Assembly: GCA_019918135.1 (NCBI GenBank)
Contig: WBZZ01003187.1
Location: forward strand, 12,501 to 76,500
Direction: 5' to 3'
Length of the DNA stretch: 64,000 nt
Source: Paulinella micropora
Taxonomy: Eukaryota > Cercozoa > Imbricatea > Euglyphida > Paulinellidae
Below are positions 54,507 through 64,000 of this stretch, piece by piece (positions within the stretch are counted from its first letter, which is position 1; each line of letters opens with the position of its first letter). Under the pieces are notes generated by a model. It did no database searches. It had not been told where the DNA came from and saw only the letters and a list, made by a program, of their open reading frames with translations. The translations under genes and the position numbers were made by a program.

Positions 54507-55330
54507 TCAGTCATCGTCTTTCACGGGGTTGTCTCGTTTTTGGTGCCACTCTTCTAGACGCGCTTGACGTTTCACCATGCGTTGGGCGGCCCATTTTGCT
54601 AAGCGATCAACCACCTCATTCAGCCTTTCTTGCCAAATGAAGCTTTCCTCCTGGTGAGCTCGTACCCAGTGGATGGAAACGGGGGCGATGTCTTTGTGAA
54701 ACCGTGCCAGGGCGTCCCATAGTCCAGGTGAGGGACGGTTCTTGAAAGTCTCATGATACTCCCCATCAAGAACCGCATCAGAGAGGGATTTGTAGTCAGT
54801 GAATATGTGGACTCGTCTGGGTCTCAAGTTCGTCTGGCGGAGGTATTGTAGACCTCCTGCAGCTACGGCTAAGATTTCCTGTGCTCCACTCGTCGCCGGG
54901 TTATCGGCGGCGCCATAGATGGCTATGCATTGTCCTTGGTGGAAGAGGAGTGCTCCGAAGCCTGCGACGTGCCCAAGTTCGGGAAATGATGATCCATCAG
55001 TGACCAGGATGGCATCATAGGGGTGTAGGGAGTCTGGAGAGAGTGGATCCGGGGAGTCTAGTCGAGGGGCTAGTCGGTCAACGGGGAACAGCTGTTTGAT
55101 TTCGTCTGGAAGTGTGTGTAGGCGGAGTGCAAACACCGTGGTTCTAAGTTTGAGACAGAATTCCCACTGGTCCTCCTCGTTTCGGGGTATGTTGAGGAGA
55201 AATAGGTCAGGCTCATGAGTTTCGAGGTACTCGAGGAGCTCGGGTAGGATGTCTACTGGGGTGGCAATTAAATCTAGTTGTGCGTCGATACCCTGATCTT
55301 GCAATCGTTTCGCCTCGTCTTTGTTTCTAT
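54507..55330 (-). pseudogene. Retroelement RNase H domain
   Basis: The 265-codon frame contains PYDAILVTDGSSFPE, SGAQEILAVAAGGLQYL, VHIFTDYKSLSDAVLDG and IHWVRAHQEES ... NEVVDRLAKWAA, the D-E-D-D set of a type I RNase H. An N-terminal segment (LFLLNIPRNEEDQWEFCL) links it to upstream sequence. After the stop, the minus strand has AATAAA near 54490, a possible polyadenylation signal. An RNase H at the C-terminus suits a LINE or related element. Confidence 0.75.
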
Positions 55331-56470
55331 CTGGGAAGATTCATCACGCTGTCGGAATCTGGTCAGGTAGGCTCGCAGCGCAGGCGCTTCTTGATCCTTC
55401 TGAGCTTGGATGAGGCGCCTTACTTCCTCCTGTAGTGCCTGGGCTTCACTAGTTTGAATGTCCGCTTCCGATCCCGTAAGGTGGTTAAGTGCGGTCCGTG
55501 GGGTCGCTCCCCCCATCCACAGAAGCGGTTCAAATGTTCCCTTATTGACCTTATCTCCTGGGAGGCAAGGGGAGGTTGGATGCGGTCACCTCCTATCAAA
55601 AGGTTACGCCGGTTGTATTTGATTTCTGCCGGAGGGGTCCATATTCGTACCCCTTGGCCCATAATGTCCGGGGTGCGGAACTGTTCGTTCATCTCGTCCG
55701 TGATGCGGGATCTGTACAGGTCCGCATAGTGTTGGTAGATCGCCTCAGGGGACGGTCGTTGAGGAGGCGATTCTGTCTGGACCAATAGGTAGAGCTTGGA
55801 TTGCTTCCGGTCGAAGATCTGATTGAGGATTTTCCTTCGTGGAAGTTTCGCTAGCCGTCGTTTAGTGTTAAGGTCCTCTTGAGCTCTCGAGATCCGCGTG
55901 CGGACTTTGGCAACTTCTTTGAAGGCTCGGGGCAGTTCTGCTTCCAGGTCCAGTGGGGAGTCGGAAGGCATTTCAGCGAGAATTCCGGCCACCACGGTTC
56001 CTTTGAGGTATAGTGTTCGACATATATCTTACCAAAGGCGAAGGATTCTGTTCCCTGGATCTCGGGGGACACCACGTTGGATGCACTTCTGCACTGATTG
56101 GAGGGCTTTAAGCATGCGTGGAACCTTGGTGATCCTCCGTTTGGTTCGGGGCGGGCGTGGGCGGCGGCTGTCAAGAGGCTGGCTAGCTGTCGCAGGGGGG
56201 TCCTTTCCGTCGCTTGGTTGGTCAGCGTTGGTCTCCGGCTCTTCCGCCTCCTCAGTTGGACATAGTGCCTCAGCAGCTTGGACGGCTAGCTGCAGCATGC
56301 GCTGGGGTGGGACGGAATCTTGTACGCTCCTCTTGATGCTCTGCTCGAAAGAGTCAAGTTGTACCTGGTTCCATCTTCCAGGTTCAGCAAAGGGCGGGCC
56401 CCATCAACTGCCTCTGGCCCAGGGTGAGATTGCAGGCCCGTGCTTCGGTTGTAGGAGTGTGAAGGGTCTG
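55274..56470 (-). pseudogene. Retroelement linker region without RT
   Basis: Overlapping minus frames read AVQAAEALCPTEEAEEPETN, RRPRPPRTKRRITKVPRMLK, RISRAQEDLNTKRRLAKLPR, EAIYQHYADLYRSRITDEMN and REHLNRFCGWGERPHGPHLT. They look like the region between endonuclease and RT of a non-LTR element. No RT motif (no xxDD box) occurs between here and the RNase H, so the RT seems deleted. Frames change at about 55430 and 55990. Confidence 0.5.
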
Positions 56471-56682
56471 CCGCTTTATGTTTGATTAAAGTGACCTTTT
56501 GACGCTATTAATAAGCGGTTTTTTTTTCATAGTTCACTTAAATATGACAGAATTGTTTCAAATACAAACTAATCACTGTTAATATTGCCCTTTTTTGGTT
56601 TAAAAACTTGAGTAAAACACGAGATCCACAAACATAGCTTTGATCCACAAACAGGAGCTGAATTGCCCGGGTCACTCAAGTG
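56471..56682. other. AT-rich spacer, no feature seen
   Basis: A T-run (56518-56527) and no reading frame worth naming. Confidence 0.4.
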
Positions 56683-56839
56683 TTTATATATATATATATA
56701 CATATTATATATATATATATGTATATATATGTATATATATATATATTTACGCAAGCACTATTTTAGTAGAATACTTGCCACTCGTAGAGCTGAGTGGGAA
56801 GCAGAAGATATATATATATATATTTATATATATTTATTC

Positions 56840-56875
<36 letters not shown>

Positions 56876-56878
56876 TAA

Positions 56879-56955
<77 letters not shown>

Positions 56956-56996
56956 ATGATGATGATGATTATTATTATTATTATCATTATTATTAC

Positions 56997-57051
<55 letters not shown>

Positions 57052-57052
57052 T
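56683..57052. repeat. (AT)n and (ATT)n microsatellite cluster
   Basis: (AT)n at 56683-56746 and 56809-56833, then long ATT tracts at 56845-57050, interrupted by (GAT)n near 56957-56968. All reading frames here are homopolymer-like artefacts. Confidence 0.93.
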
Positions 57053-57225
57053 AGGGAGTACATAGGCCATCGGTCCTTTCCATGGGCTGATTGGTATAAA
57101 GCTCCTAGAGTAATGTTCTATGCCGTCACTTCCTTTATTCCACCGATTAGTGTGGAGACTTTCCTTATGGAATGGAGGACTGGATGCACATGGCCTTTTG
57201 GCTAAGCAATTGGCAGGAGATACAC

Positions 57226-57261
<36 letters not shown>

Positions 57262-57262
57262 C
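57053..57262 (+). mobile_element. Repeat family F2 (copy 3) with (ATT)n tail
   Basis: Body 57053-57225, tail to about 57262. Confidence 0.8.
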
Positions 57263-57274
57263 ACATTATTTCCA

Positions 57275-57465
57275 TACCCCGTTAGCGACTCAAGATTGTT
57301 ACGATAGGCACGGTACGATATTTAATAACCGATAACTGCATATACTAACGATATGAAGACTGAGGATACCTAAAGTAGGGACTCCGAAATTTCCAGACCA
57401 TGGATAACAGACAGACCGGAACGGTAAGTATATATTGCCATTATATACCGGGGTGGGACGGCATA
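57275..57465 (+). repeat. LTR-like fragment related to 1030-1200
   Basis: It shares atatttaataa, gaggatacctaa.gtagg, gactccg, gaccggaac and gccattatataccggg with the reverse complement of 1030-1200. It is flanked by (ATT)n on both sides. Confidence 0.55.
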
Positions 57466-57483
57466 TTATTATTATCATTATTA

Positions 57484-57549
<66 letters not shown>

Positions 57550-57550
57550 G
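57466..57550. repeat. (ATT)n tract
   Basis: About 28 units, two of them ATC. Confidence 0.95.
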
Positions 57551-58056
57551 GAAGTATATCTTTCTTCTCGGAGTGTTGACTGTGATGTATTTGAGGGTAA
57601 CACCTGATGATAAAAATTTAGTTACGCTTGTTTATCAGAGCTCCAGCCCAATGGCCTTACGGCGTTAAACTGTGATGCCAACTCAAAACCATTTGGTGGA
57701 TGATGCTGGGGAGGAGGGTCGTTGGGCGCCTGTCGAAGATCTTAAACTCCGCTATGCCGGTTGATAGCCCGTGGACCCAGCGGATACCAAATTGTTATGG
57801 GTGGGGTTTTGAGGTAGTTCTAGCAACCATGCTTGGTGTACGCACTTGCACATGCGGCAACGTTTTGCAAGAGGTTGTTGGGACTGCGGAATAACCTCGG
57901 CTTAGTGTAGTCTTGCCCTCAGGAGCTCCATCGGTGGCCCCTATAATCAGTCGAGAGACTGACTAGGTGGGGATGGAGCACCTCGAACAAGGGCATAGAG
58001 GCTCATGTCCGGAAACGGATCGTGCCATCAGCTGCATCCGTATGCCTTAGAGGAAA

Positions 58057-58102
<46 letters not shown>
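57551..58102 (+). mobile_element. Repeat family F3 (copy 2) with (ATT)n tail
   Basis: Body to 58058 and tail 58059-58102. It is the partner of 20983-21503. It carries agaggctcatgtccgg before a ~45-bp end and the tail. Confidence 0.75.
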
Positions 58103-58103
<1 letters not shown>

Positions 58104-58275
58104 GGGAGTACATAGGCCATCGGTCCTTTCCATGGGCTGATTGGTATAAAGCTCCTAGAGTAATGTTCTATGCCGTCACTTCCTTTATTCCACCGATTGG
58201 TGTGGAGACTTTCCTTATGGAATGGAGGACTGGATGCACATGGCCTTTTGGCTCAGCAATTGGCAGGAGATACAC

Positions 58276-58340
<65 letters not shown>

Positions 58341-58342
58341 GT
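58103..58342 (+). mobile_element. Repeat family F2 (copy 4) with (ATT)n tail
   Basis: Body 58103-58275, tail 58276-58342. Confidence 0.82.
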
Positions 58343-58610
58343 GGACACCGTGATAGCCCAGTGGTCAAGTTCTACCATCTGGGCCCTGTCGCCAGTTCGA
58401 TTCCCGTCGGTGCCACCAGTATTTTCATTGAACATACCGGTCTATTTCTGGACCAGTATTTTCATTGAACATACCGGCCCGTCTGGAAGTGTTGGAACTG
58501 CCCTTGCGGGGGTGTCATTAGAGCTTATCGTCAATTCTTCGTACTCCCCTCACGGGTGAGACGATGGAGGCGCATGTGCAGAAATGCATCAGCCATTGAC
58601 AGAGAAGCAC

Positions 58611-58641
<31 letters not shown>
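58343..58641 (+). mobile_element. SINE S1, near full length
   Basis: Body 58343-58610 with A box TAGCCCAGTGG and B box AGTTCGATTCC; tail 58611-58641. The tattttcattgaacataccg unit is duplicated. Confidence 0.86.
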
Positions 58642-58874
58642 GACACCGTGATAGCCCAGTGGTCAAGTTCTACCATCTGGGCCCTGTCGCCAGTTCGATT
58701 CCCGTCGGTGCCACCAGTATTTTCATTGAACATACCGGTCCGTCTGGAAGTGTTGGAACTGCCCTTGCGGGGGTGTCATTAGAGCCTATCGTCAATTCAT
58801 CGTACTCCCCTCACGGGTGAGACGATGGAGGCGCATGTGCAGATTTGCATCAGACATTGACAGAGAAGCACTAA

Positions 58875-58930
<56 letters not shown>
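58642..58930 (+). mobile_element. SINE S1, near full length, single middle unit
   Basis: Body 58642-58871, tail 58872-58930. It lacks the internal duplication seen in the 58343 copy. Confidence 0.86.
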
Positions 58931-58931
<1 letters not shown>

Positions 58932-59071
58932 ATACCGGTCCGTCTGGAAGTGTTGGAACTGCCCTTGCGGGGGTGTCATTAGAGCCTATCGTCAATTCTT
59001 CGTACTCCCCTCACGGGTGAGACGATGGAGGCGCATGTGCAGAAATGCATCAGCCATCGACAGAGAAGCAC

Positions 59072-59150
<79 letters not shown>
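58931..59150 (+). mobile_element. SINE S1, 5'-truncated
   Basis: Body 58931-59071 starts at cataccggtccgtctgg; tail 59072-59150. Confidence 0.84.
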
Positions 59151-59198
59151 GATGGAGGCGCATGTGCAGAAATGCATCAGCCATTGACAGAGAAGCAC

Positions 59199-59279
<81 letters not shown>

Positions 59280-59281
59280 TA
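59151..59281 (+). mobile_element. 48-bp 3' stub of SINE S1 with tail
   Basis: Body 59151-59198, tail 59199-59281. It has the same break point (gatggaggcgc) as the stub at 19734. Confidence 0.8.
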
Positions 59282-59469
59282 GTGCCACCAGTATTTTCAT
59301 TGAACATACCGGTCCGTCTGGAAGTGTTAGGATTGCCCTTGCGGGGGTGTCGTTAGAGCCTATCGTCAATTCTTCGTACTCCCCTCACGGGTGAGACGAT
59401 GGAGGTGCATGTGCAGATTTGCATCAGCCATTGACAGAGAAGCACTATTATTATTACTATTATTATTAC

Positions 59470-59512
<43 letters not shown>

Positions 59513-59513
59513 G
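59282..59513 (+). mobile_element. SINE S1, 5'-truncated
   Basis: Body 59282-59444 begins in the GTGCCACC end of the tRNA-like head; tail to about 59513. Confidence 0.83.
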
Positions 59514-59608
59514 CTATTGACGCTAAATTGCATCAGGTCTCTGGCATGACCGTAAACTGTGACTGCTTTTAATAATAATAATTACTTAATATATAATGTT
59601 GAATTATA

Positions 59609-59874
59609 GTGCTTCTCTGTCAATGGCTGATGCATTTCTGCACATGCGCCTCCATCGTCTCACCCGTGAGGGGAGTACGAAGAATTGACGATAAGCTCTA
59701 ATGACACCCCCGCAAGGGCAGTTCCAACACTTCCAGACTGGCCGGTATGTTCAATGAAAATACTGGTCCAGACGGATCGGTATGTTCAATGAAAATACTG
59801 GTGGCACCGACGGGAATCGAACTGGCGACAGGGCCCAGATGGTAGAACTTGACCACTGGGCTATCACGGTGTCC
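59609..59874 (-). mobile_element. SINE S1, near full length, without long tail
   Basis: Both pol III boxes are present on the minus strand. The 3' side (about 59570-59608) has only a degenerate ataataataatt stretch instead of a pure repeat, suggesting an older copy. Confidence 0.82.
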
Positions 59875-59876
59875 AA

Positions 59877-59892
59877 AATGATGATGATGATG

Positions 59893-59985
<93 letters not shown>
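59877..59985 (-). repeat. (TAA)n tail of LINE L-B
   Basis: About 32 TAA units after a short (GAT)n run; on the minus strand it is the (TTA)n tail of the LINE that follows. Confidence 0.92.
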
Positions 59986-60211
59986 GGCTTCCTCAGACTA
60001 TAGCATCAGATCCAGATCCTGGACATGTGCCTCCATTGGGTCACCGGGGTCAGCCGATCCCAACGCATTGTCAGAACAACAAACAGACATAGCAGCAACA
60101 GCAACAGCAGGGGCAGATGGGGGCTGTGAAGTGCATGAAGAGCTAGATGCGAGGGTGTTAGCTGAAGAGAAGAACTCGGAGACACTACGCTGCGCTCCCG
60201 AACCCCTCTCT
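59986..60211 (-). other. 3' UTR of LINE L-B
   Basis: On the minus strand it ends CCAATGGAGGCACATGTCCA, about 40 more bases, then the tail. The ATGGAGGCACATGTCC block is identical to that of family L-A. Confidence 0.8.
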
Positions 60212-63067
60212 CTAGCCAGGACGGCCGCGCCGCGCAACATCAACGTCACTTGGGGGAGAGGGTGGGACAGAAGCTGATGGAACCTCAGTGAGGTCAATCA
60301 CCTCCTCGCCCCCATCCTCCACCCCAAGCTCCTCCCTTTTACCCTCCCTAGCAGACCAACACTCAGACACATATGATCCAAACAACACATCCAACTTTGG
60401 AGGGGGACGCAACGCTGTAACCCCTAACAACGCAGCAAGCCTAAAGTTACTGCGGAAGCGCGACTTCCCCTGAAAAAGCTTACAAAACAATCGTGATTGA
60501 TCCACAGGCGACATATCATCCCAACCCTGCCGCACAGAGCCCTCCCGCTCCCGCCCAAGCAACACATCCTCCACCACAACCTTACCGCCTACGACCTCAC
60601 CACCCTCCTCACTCCCTCCATCCCCCTCAGCACCCCCCACAGCCATGCCACCGAGCCTCTGCATACTCAGCAACAGCTGCTTACGTCTCGCCTCATGCAT
60701 GGGGCAATCCCATAAGAAGTGCGCAAGGGACTCATTGACATCATCATGACAACAGAAGCAGCGAGGGGACATGCCACTGACCAACTTGCTGCGGTACAAC
60801 CGAAGGCGGTTGTTGCAGCTGAGCAACCTTCTCCGAAGCAGATTATAATGCGCATCATCAAGGGCTACCCATCTTGGGAACTCCTTAGTTCTAAAGACTT
60901 GTCTTAGGATGACTCGCAGGCCATCAGTAAGATCGCTGCCTGCCTCTCGCTTGTCCCACATCAGTTGCTGCACCATCTTGACGTCCTGCTGAAGGGCCCA
61001 CTTGTCCACAGTCGAACACCAACCCTCGAGGTCCTTCTCTGAGCTATTTAGGAGCTCGTGAAGTCCTTGTTGTAGATCCATTGAGTCCCTGATAGCGCCT
61101 TCGGCCTCCGCAGTCCAGTCGGATTTGACTTGAGATGCGATGACAGGAAATCGCTTCTCCGGTAGAACACGCAGCCGTCCATAGAACTTCAGTTGCGCCG
61201 CCCGCCGCAAACGCTCCGCACTCAAAGAGCGCGCCAGAAAGAGTGTAATCCACTTGCTTGTCTTAGGGCTGATGCCGAGAATCATCCTCATGGGGCGCAG
61301 CATTGCTGCCTCCAGCTTGGTGAGCTGCGATACGGGGGCACGCCAGACATCGAAGGCGTACTTCAGCTTGGCCCCCACAAGTTGATTCCAGCACATGAGA
61401 CGATACCTAGCTTGTATCTCACCTGCACACCACAAAGAGTACCAACCTGCGGTGGCGACTTCAGTGACACGCGTAGCCCGCAGGGCCTGCTCCTTCCACT
61501 TCAGGTCGTCGGTGATAACCACTCCCAGGTACTTGTACTGACTGGTGACACAAAGCTTCTGGCCGCGAAACCACACCACGGGCTCACCTCGCTCCCTGAT
61601 ACTTGGTCGTTTCGCCTTGCTCGACGTGTAAATGGGCATGATTTCCGTCTTGCCGGGCTTCAAGTTGACTTCCAGCCGGTAATCTTCCGCGAACTTGGCC
61701 ACAACATTGACCATCTTCTGGAGCTCGGTGCGACTGTGAGCGATGAGGGCCACGTCGTCCGCGTATAGAAGTGCCTTGATGTCGTTCAGCCGCTTCACAT
61801 CCGTGATCTTGAGGGCACTCGCCAGCCGATCACACAGCTCATCCATAAAGACGTTGAAGAGTGTGGGAGAGAGAGGGGACCCCTGTTGGACGCCTACACC
61901 CTCCAGTACTTCGGGGGTGAGTGCTCCATCAACTAGCACTTGCGACGAAGTCTGCTCGTAGCACCTGCGTAGCGTGCGCCAGAACTTGCCCCTTACACCC
62001 AGCTTCCAGAGCCTCTCAAATAGGCCATCTCTCCAAACAGACGGGAAAGCCTTGCGTAGATCGACGAACAGGACATACGACTCCCGCTTCTGCTGCTGAC
62101 GCCCCTTCAACCTCTGCCAAAGTGTAAAGACCTGATCCGTAGTGCGACGCCCCGGGCGGAAGCCTCCCTGCTCTGGACGTAGCTTATCCGGGCCATCCAC
62201 GAAGAGCGTTAGACGAGTAGCTAATAAGGACAGATACAGCTTACCAAGGCAACTAATGATCGAGATATCCCTCCAGTTGTCAGGATCCGTAGGATCCCCA
62301 CCCTTGGGGATATTGACGATGATTCCCTTGCCCCAAGCTTTTGGAGTCCTCTCGGCTTCTCGAATCCAGTTGAAGTACTGCGTTAAGTAGCCATTGATGT
62401 AGGCGCCGCCATACTTGAGCATCTCGTTCTTCACTTTGTCCTCGCCACAAGCTTTGTGGTTATTCAGGGCACGTTGCCTTGCAAGGACCTCCTCTTGCGT
62501 GAACGGCTTGTCCAGCTCTTTGCAAGTGTCTTCACCTACTTCGTGCTCCTTCATAGCCCGGGCCACCTCATCTCTGAAGCGATCGTTCCAGTGGAACTGC
62601 CGCTTAGCTTCGGCTTCCTCCCACTCCAGCGAGCCTGCTTCTGCACAGCACTCCACCACAACAGCCGCACTTGCCGGATTTTCCCGTGGCTTCACCGAAT
62701 TTTTCCGAAATTCCTCCCACCGAGCGACCTTTTCCGGCAGCGTACACGCCAGTGAGCCATCCTCCCTTTGCACCGGCGCGGAGACCTTCGTTCTGCGTGC
62801 CCCGCCAAGCCGCTTCGCGAGTAGCCAAAAGCGCTTTGAGGATTGCTCGCGTTGACATTTGACCGCTTCTTCCTGCACTTGCTTGAAGGAGGCGGACTTC
62901 TTGGCCCGAGTTGCCTTCCGAATTTGCTTGCGGAGCCGTAGCCAATTCAGACGGGCTTCCGCATTCGATTCATCCCTCCTGTATGCTGCGTAGGCCTCCG
63001 GCGCTGTTGAATGAGCTCCTTTAGCTCCCCGTCGAACCAATTGTTGGTGAAACGGGGTCGTATACAT
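60212..63067 (-). CDS. LINE L-B ORF2: reverse transcriptase (951 codons)
   Basis: It performs target-primed reverse transcription. An N-terminal basic linker reads RLRKQIRKATRAKKSASFKQ. RT blocks follow: IIVNIPKGGDPTDPDNWRDI, RPEQGGFRPGRRTTDQVFTL, YVLFVDLRKAFPSVW (first Asp, ~residue 333), GVQQGSPLSPTLFNVFMDEL and LLYADDVALIAHS (YADD, ~436). The thumb region comes next, then RLRLYRSKLVSGMSPRCFCC with HDDVNESLAHFLWDCP (zinc-knuckle-like, ~770). The C-terminus has EEVIDLTEVP (~924) and ends ARRGRPG. The frame is uninterrupted. The endonuclease part lies upstream in another phase, separated by a single frameshift near 63005. The first codons of this frame are therefore not a true start. Confidence 0.92.
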   Translation of the reverse strand: MYTTPFHQQLVRRGAKGAHSTAPEAYAAYRRDESNAEARLNWLRLRKQIRKATRAKKSASFKQVQEEAVKCQREQSSKRFWLLAKRLGGARRTKVSAPVQREDGSLACTLPEKVARWEEFRKNSVKPRENPASAAVVVECCAEAGSLEWEEAEAKRQFHWNDRFRDEVARAMKEHEVGEDTCKELDKPFTQEEVLARQRALNNHKACGEDKVKNEMLKYGGAYINGYLTQYFNWIREAERTPKAWGKGIIVNIPKGGDPTDPDNWRDISIISCLGKLYLSLLATRLTLFVDGPDKLRPEQGGFRPGRRTTDQVFTLWQRLKGRQQQKRESYVLFVDLRKAFPSVWRDGLFERLWKLGVRGKFWRTLRRCYEQTSSQVLVDGALTPEVLEGVGVQQGSPLSPTLFNVFMDELCDRLASALKITDVKRLNDIKALLYADDVALIAHSRTELQKMVNVVAKFAEDYRLEVNLKPGKTEIMPIYTSSKAKRPSIRERGEPVVWFRGQKLCVTSQYKYLGVVITDDLKWKEQALRATRVTEVATAGWYSLWCAGEIQARYRLMCWNQLVGAKLKYAFDVWRAPVSQLTKLEAAMLRPMRMILGISPKTSKWITLFLARSLSAERLRRAAQLKFYGRLRVLPEKRFPVIASQVKSDWTAEAEGAIRDSMDLQQGLHELLNSSEKDLEGWCSTVDKWALQQDVKMVQQLMWDKREAGSDLTDGLRVILRQVFRTKEFPRWVALDDAHYNLLRRRLLSCNNRLRLYRSKLVSGMSPRCFCCHDDVNESLAHFLWDCPMHEARRKQLLLSMQRLGGMAVGGAEGDGGSEEGGEVVGGKVVVEDVLLGREREGSVRQGWDDMSPVDQSRLFCKLFQGKSRFRSNFRLAALLGVTALRPPPKLDVLFGSYVSECWSAREGKREELGVEDGGEEVIDLTEVPSASVPPSPPSDVDVARRGRPG

Positions 63068-64000
63068 CTGGAGCCAAGGACCCGGTGCGCCGCCATTCGG
63101 AAGGACTGCGCCACTCGCTCGGTGACGTCATCTACCACCCGTTGGCTGTCGGCACCACCCGATAGGTCAAGCTCAGGCAGCTGATGTACTCCAAGCTTCT
63201 GTAGGCAATGCTGGAATACGTCATCGAACTTGTCGCGTAGATAATCCAGCGGTTGCTTCGCAGCGTGATCATTACCCGAGACACCAGCACCAATAAGCTT
63301 ATCAACACGAAAGGACCTGTAAGGTTTCGCAGCCCGCTTTGGCCGGCGCTGGCCGCTCCACGTCAGTTCGGCCCATACTGCCTTGTGGTCCGTATCAAGA
63401 TCATCTTCGCATAGTCCGAACTTTGCTCCAGATGCCAGGCCAGGCGACGCGCAGATGTAATCGAGGAGGTGCTTGCCTGTGCCCATGCCGCGCTGCTCAC
63501 GCCGGGACCACCAGTAGGACCCTTCCACTGGGCACGAGAAGCCGCTCAGATTTCGCAGGCCCGAAGCGACGAGGACAGCCGCGAGTCTCTTGCCGTTCTC
63601 CGAACGTACCGGTGCTCCCTTATCATCGACCTCCCCGTGCTGACCGACGATGCCCTCCTCTTTTCGGCTGCATGCCGGCCCGAGCTTCGCGTTGGCATCC
63701 GCCACCGTGACCACAAGACCTTTGGCTCCAAAAAAAGCTATAGCTGCCTGCCAGGCCGCATACGCCTCTGACGACTCTTCTTCCTGCGTTTCCTGGGGAA
63801 AGTAGCCGTTGCCCACATAGATATCCTGAGCGCCGGTAACACCCGAGGCGATACGCAGCCACACTTGCTGCCGGTGGTCGACGGGGGCTGACACCAGGTT
63901 GCAATACGGACCAAGGAAGTTAGCCACCGCGAATAGAACCCCACCCTTGCAGCGATTTTTCTCGCTGACCTCCGCAGGTTTTCCAAAAATCCGGAATCCA
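62947..64000 (-). pseudogene. LINE L-B AP-type endonuclease, cut by window edge
   Basis: The frame is open to position 64000 (no start codon needed), so the N-terminus lies outside. The exonuclease/endonuclease/phosphatase motifs are GLVVTVADANAKLG (Asp/Asn), GTGKHLLDYICASPG (DYI) and DDLDTDHKAVWAEL (DH). These endonucleases nick the genomic target. After FTNNWFDGELKELIQQ the frame shifts, and the natural continuation (EAYAAYRRDESNAEARLNWL) is in the RT frame. One indel therefore separates the two halves of an otherwise well-kept element. Confidence 0.88.

Noticed and set aside
58343..58420. A genuine tRNA gene
   Set aside because: A/B boxes and acceptor-like ends are present, but the T-stem does not pair and the unit is repeated with a retroposon 3' part and tail; it is a SINE head.

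Overview
The window is nuclear DNA of a eukaryote that is very rich in transposable elements. The supporting signs are GT-AG introns that join reading frames in phase, LTR and non-LTR retrotransposons, a tRNA-derived SINE, long (ATT)n tracts and a MYND zinc finger. I see no rRNA gene, no intact tRNA gene, no CRISPR array and no bacterial-type operon. A microbial or algal eukaryote fits best, but the sequence alone does not name a species.

Layout. 1-4.6 kb: a 72-bp minisatellite, then the 3' half of a minus-strand Ty3/gypsy element (LTR-like DNA, integrase, C-terminal tail). 4.6-8.1 kb: a GC-rich island with three non-transposon reading frames (a nuclear-type acidic/coiled-coil protein, an unrecognised protein, and a frameshifted MYND-finger protein). 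8.2-15.1 kb: two 1,089-bp inverted arms carrying a gene with a 177-nt intron, flanking a divergent reverse transcriptase fragment and a minus-strand Ty1/copia pol. 15.6-17.8 kb: plus-strand copia gag. 17.8-26.7 kb: ~180-bp and ~140-bp tandem repeats (one block arranged as a mirror image), LINE fragments, SINEs and two further repeat families, all separated by (ATT)n tracts.

26.7-53.2 kb: a second plus-strand Ty3/gypsy element with an unusually long gag-like region (26.7-35.1 kb) and a decayed pol (49.1-52.6 kb). It is split by a ~14-kb insertion (about 35.10-49.08 kb) with terminal inverted repeats. The insertion is the most notable object here. It carries (i) a multi-exon gene with a ParB-like GGNH motif followed by an N6/N4-type DNA methyltransferase (NAPW, then CSGSGS), (ii) a multi-exon gene of the DUF7869-like, probably RNase H-fold, family with a C-terminal SH3/BAH-like region, (iii) a Q/S/P-rich minus-strand gene, (iv) a small basic minus-strand gene of 83 codons, and (v) 17 copies of a 23-bp hairpin (10-bp arms, 3-nt loop), mostly inside introns and not seen elsewhere in the window. 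Six in-frame stops plus frameshifts indicate that this copy is decayed.

53.2-64 kb: LTR-like and AT-rich DNA, a retroelement fragment with RNase H but no visible reverse transcriptase, another SINE/(ATT)n cluster, and a nearly complete LINE (endonuclease, RT, zinc knuckle) running off the right edge. Both LINE families end in the same ATGGAGGCACATGTCC motif that is also recognisable in the SINE, just before the (ATT)n tails. This suggests that one reverse transcription machinery mobilises all of them. Both LINE proteins also share a C-terminal VIDLT + GRP module.
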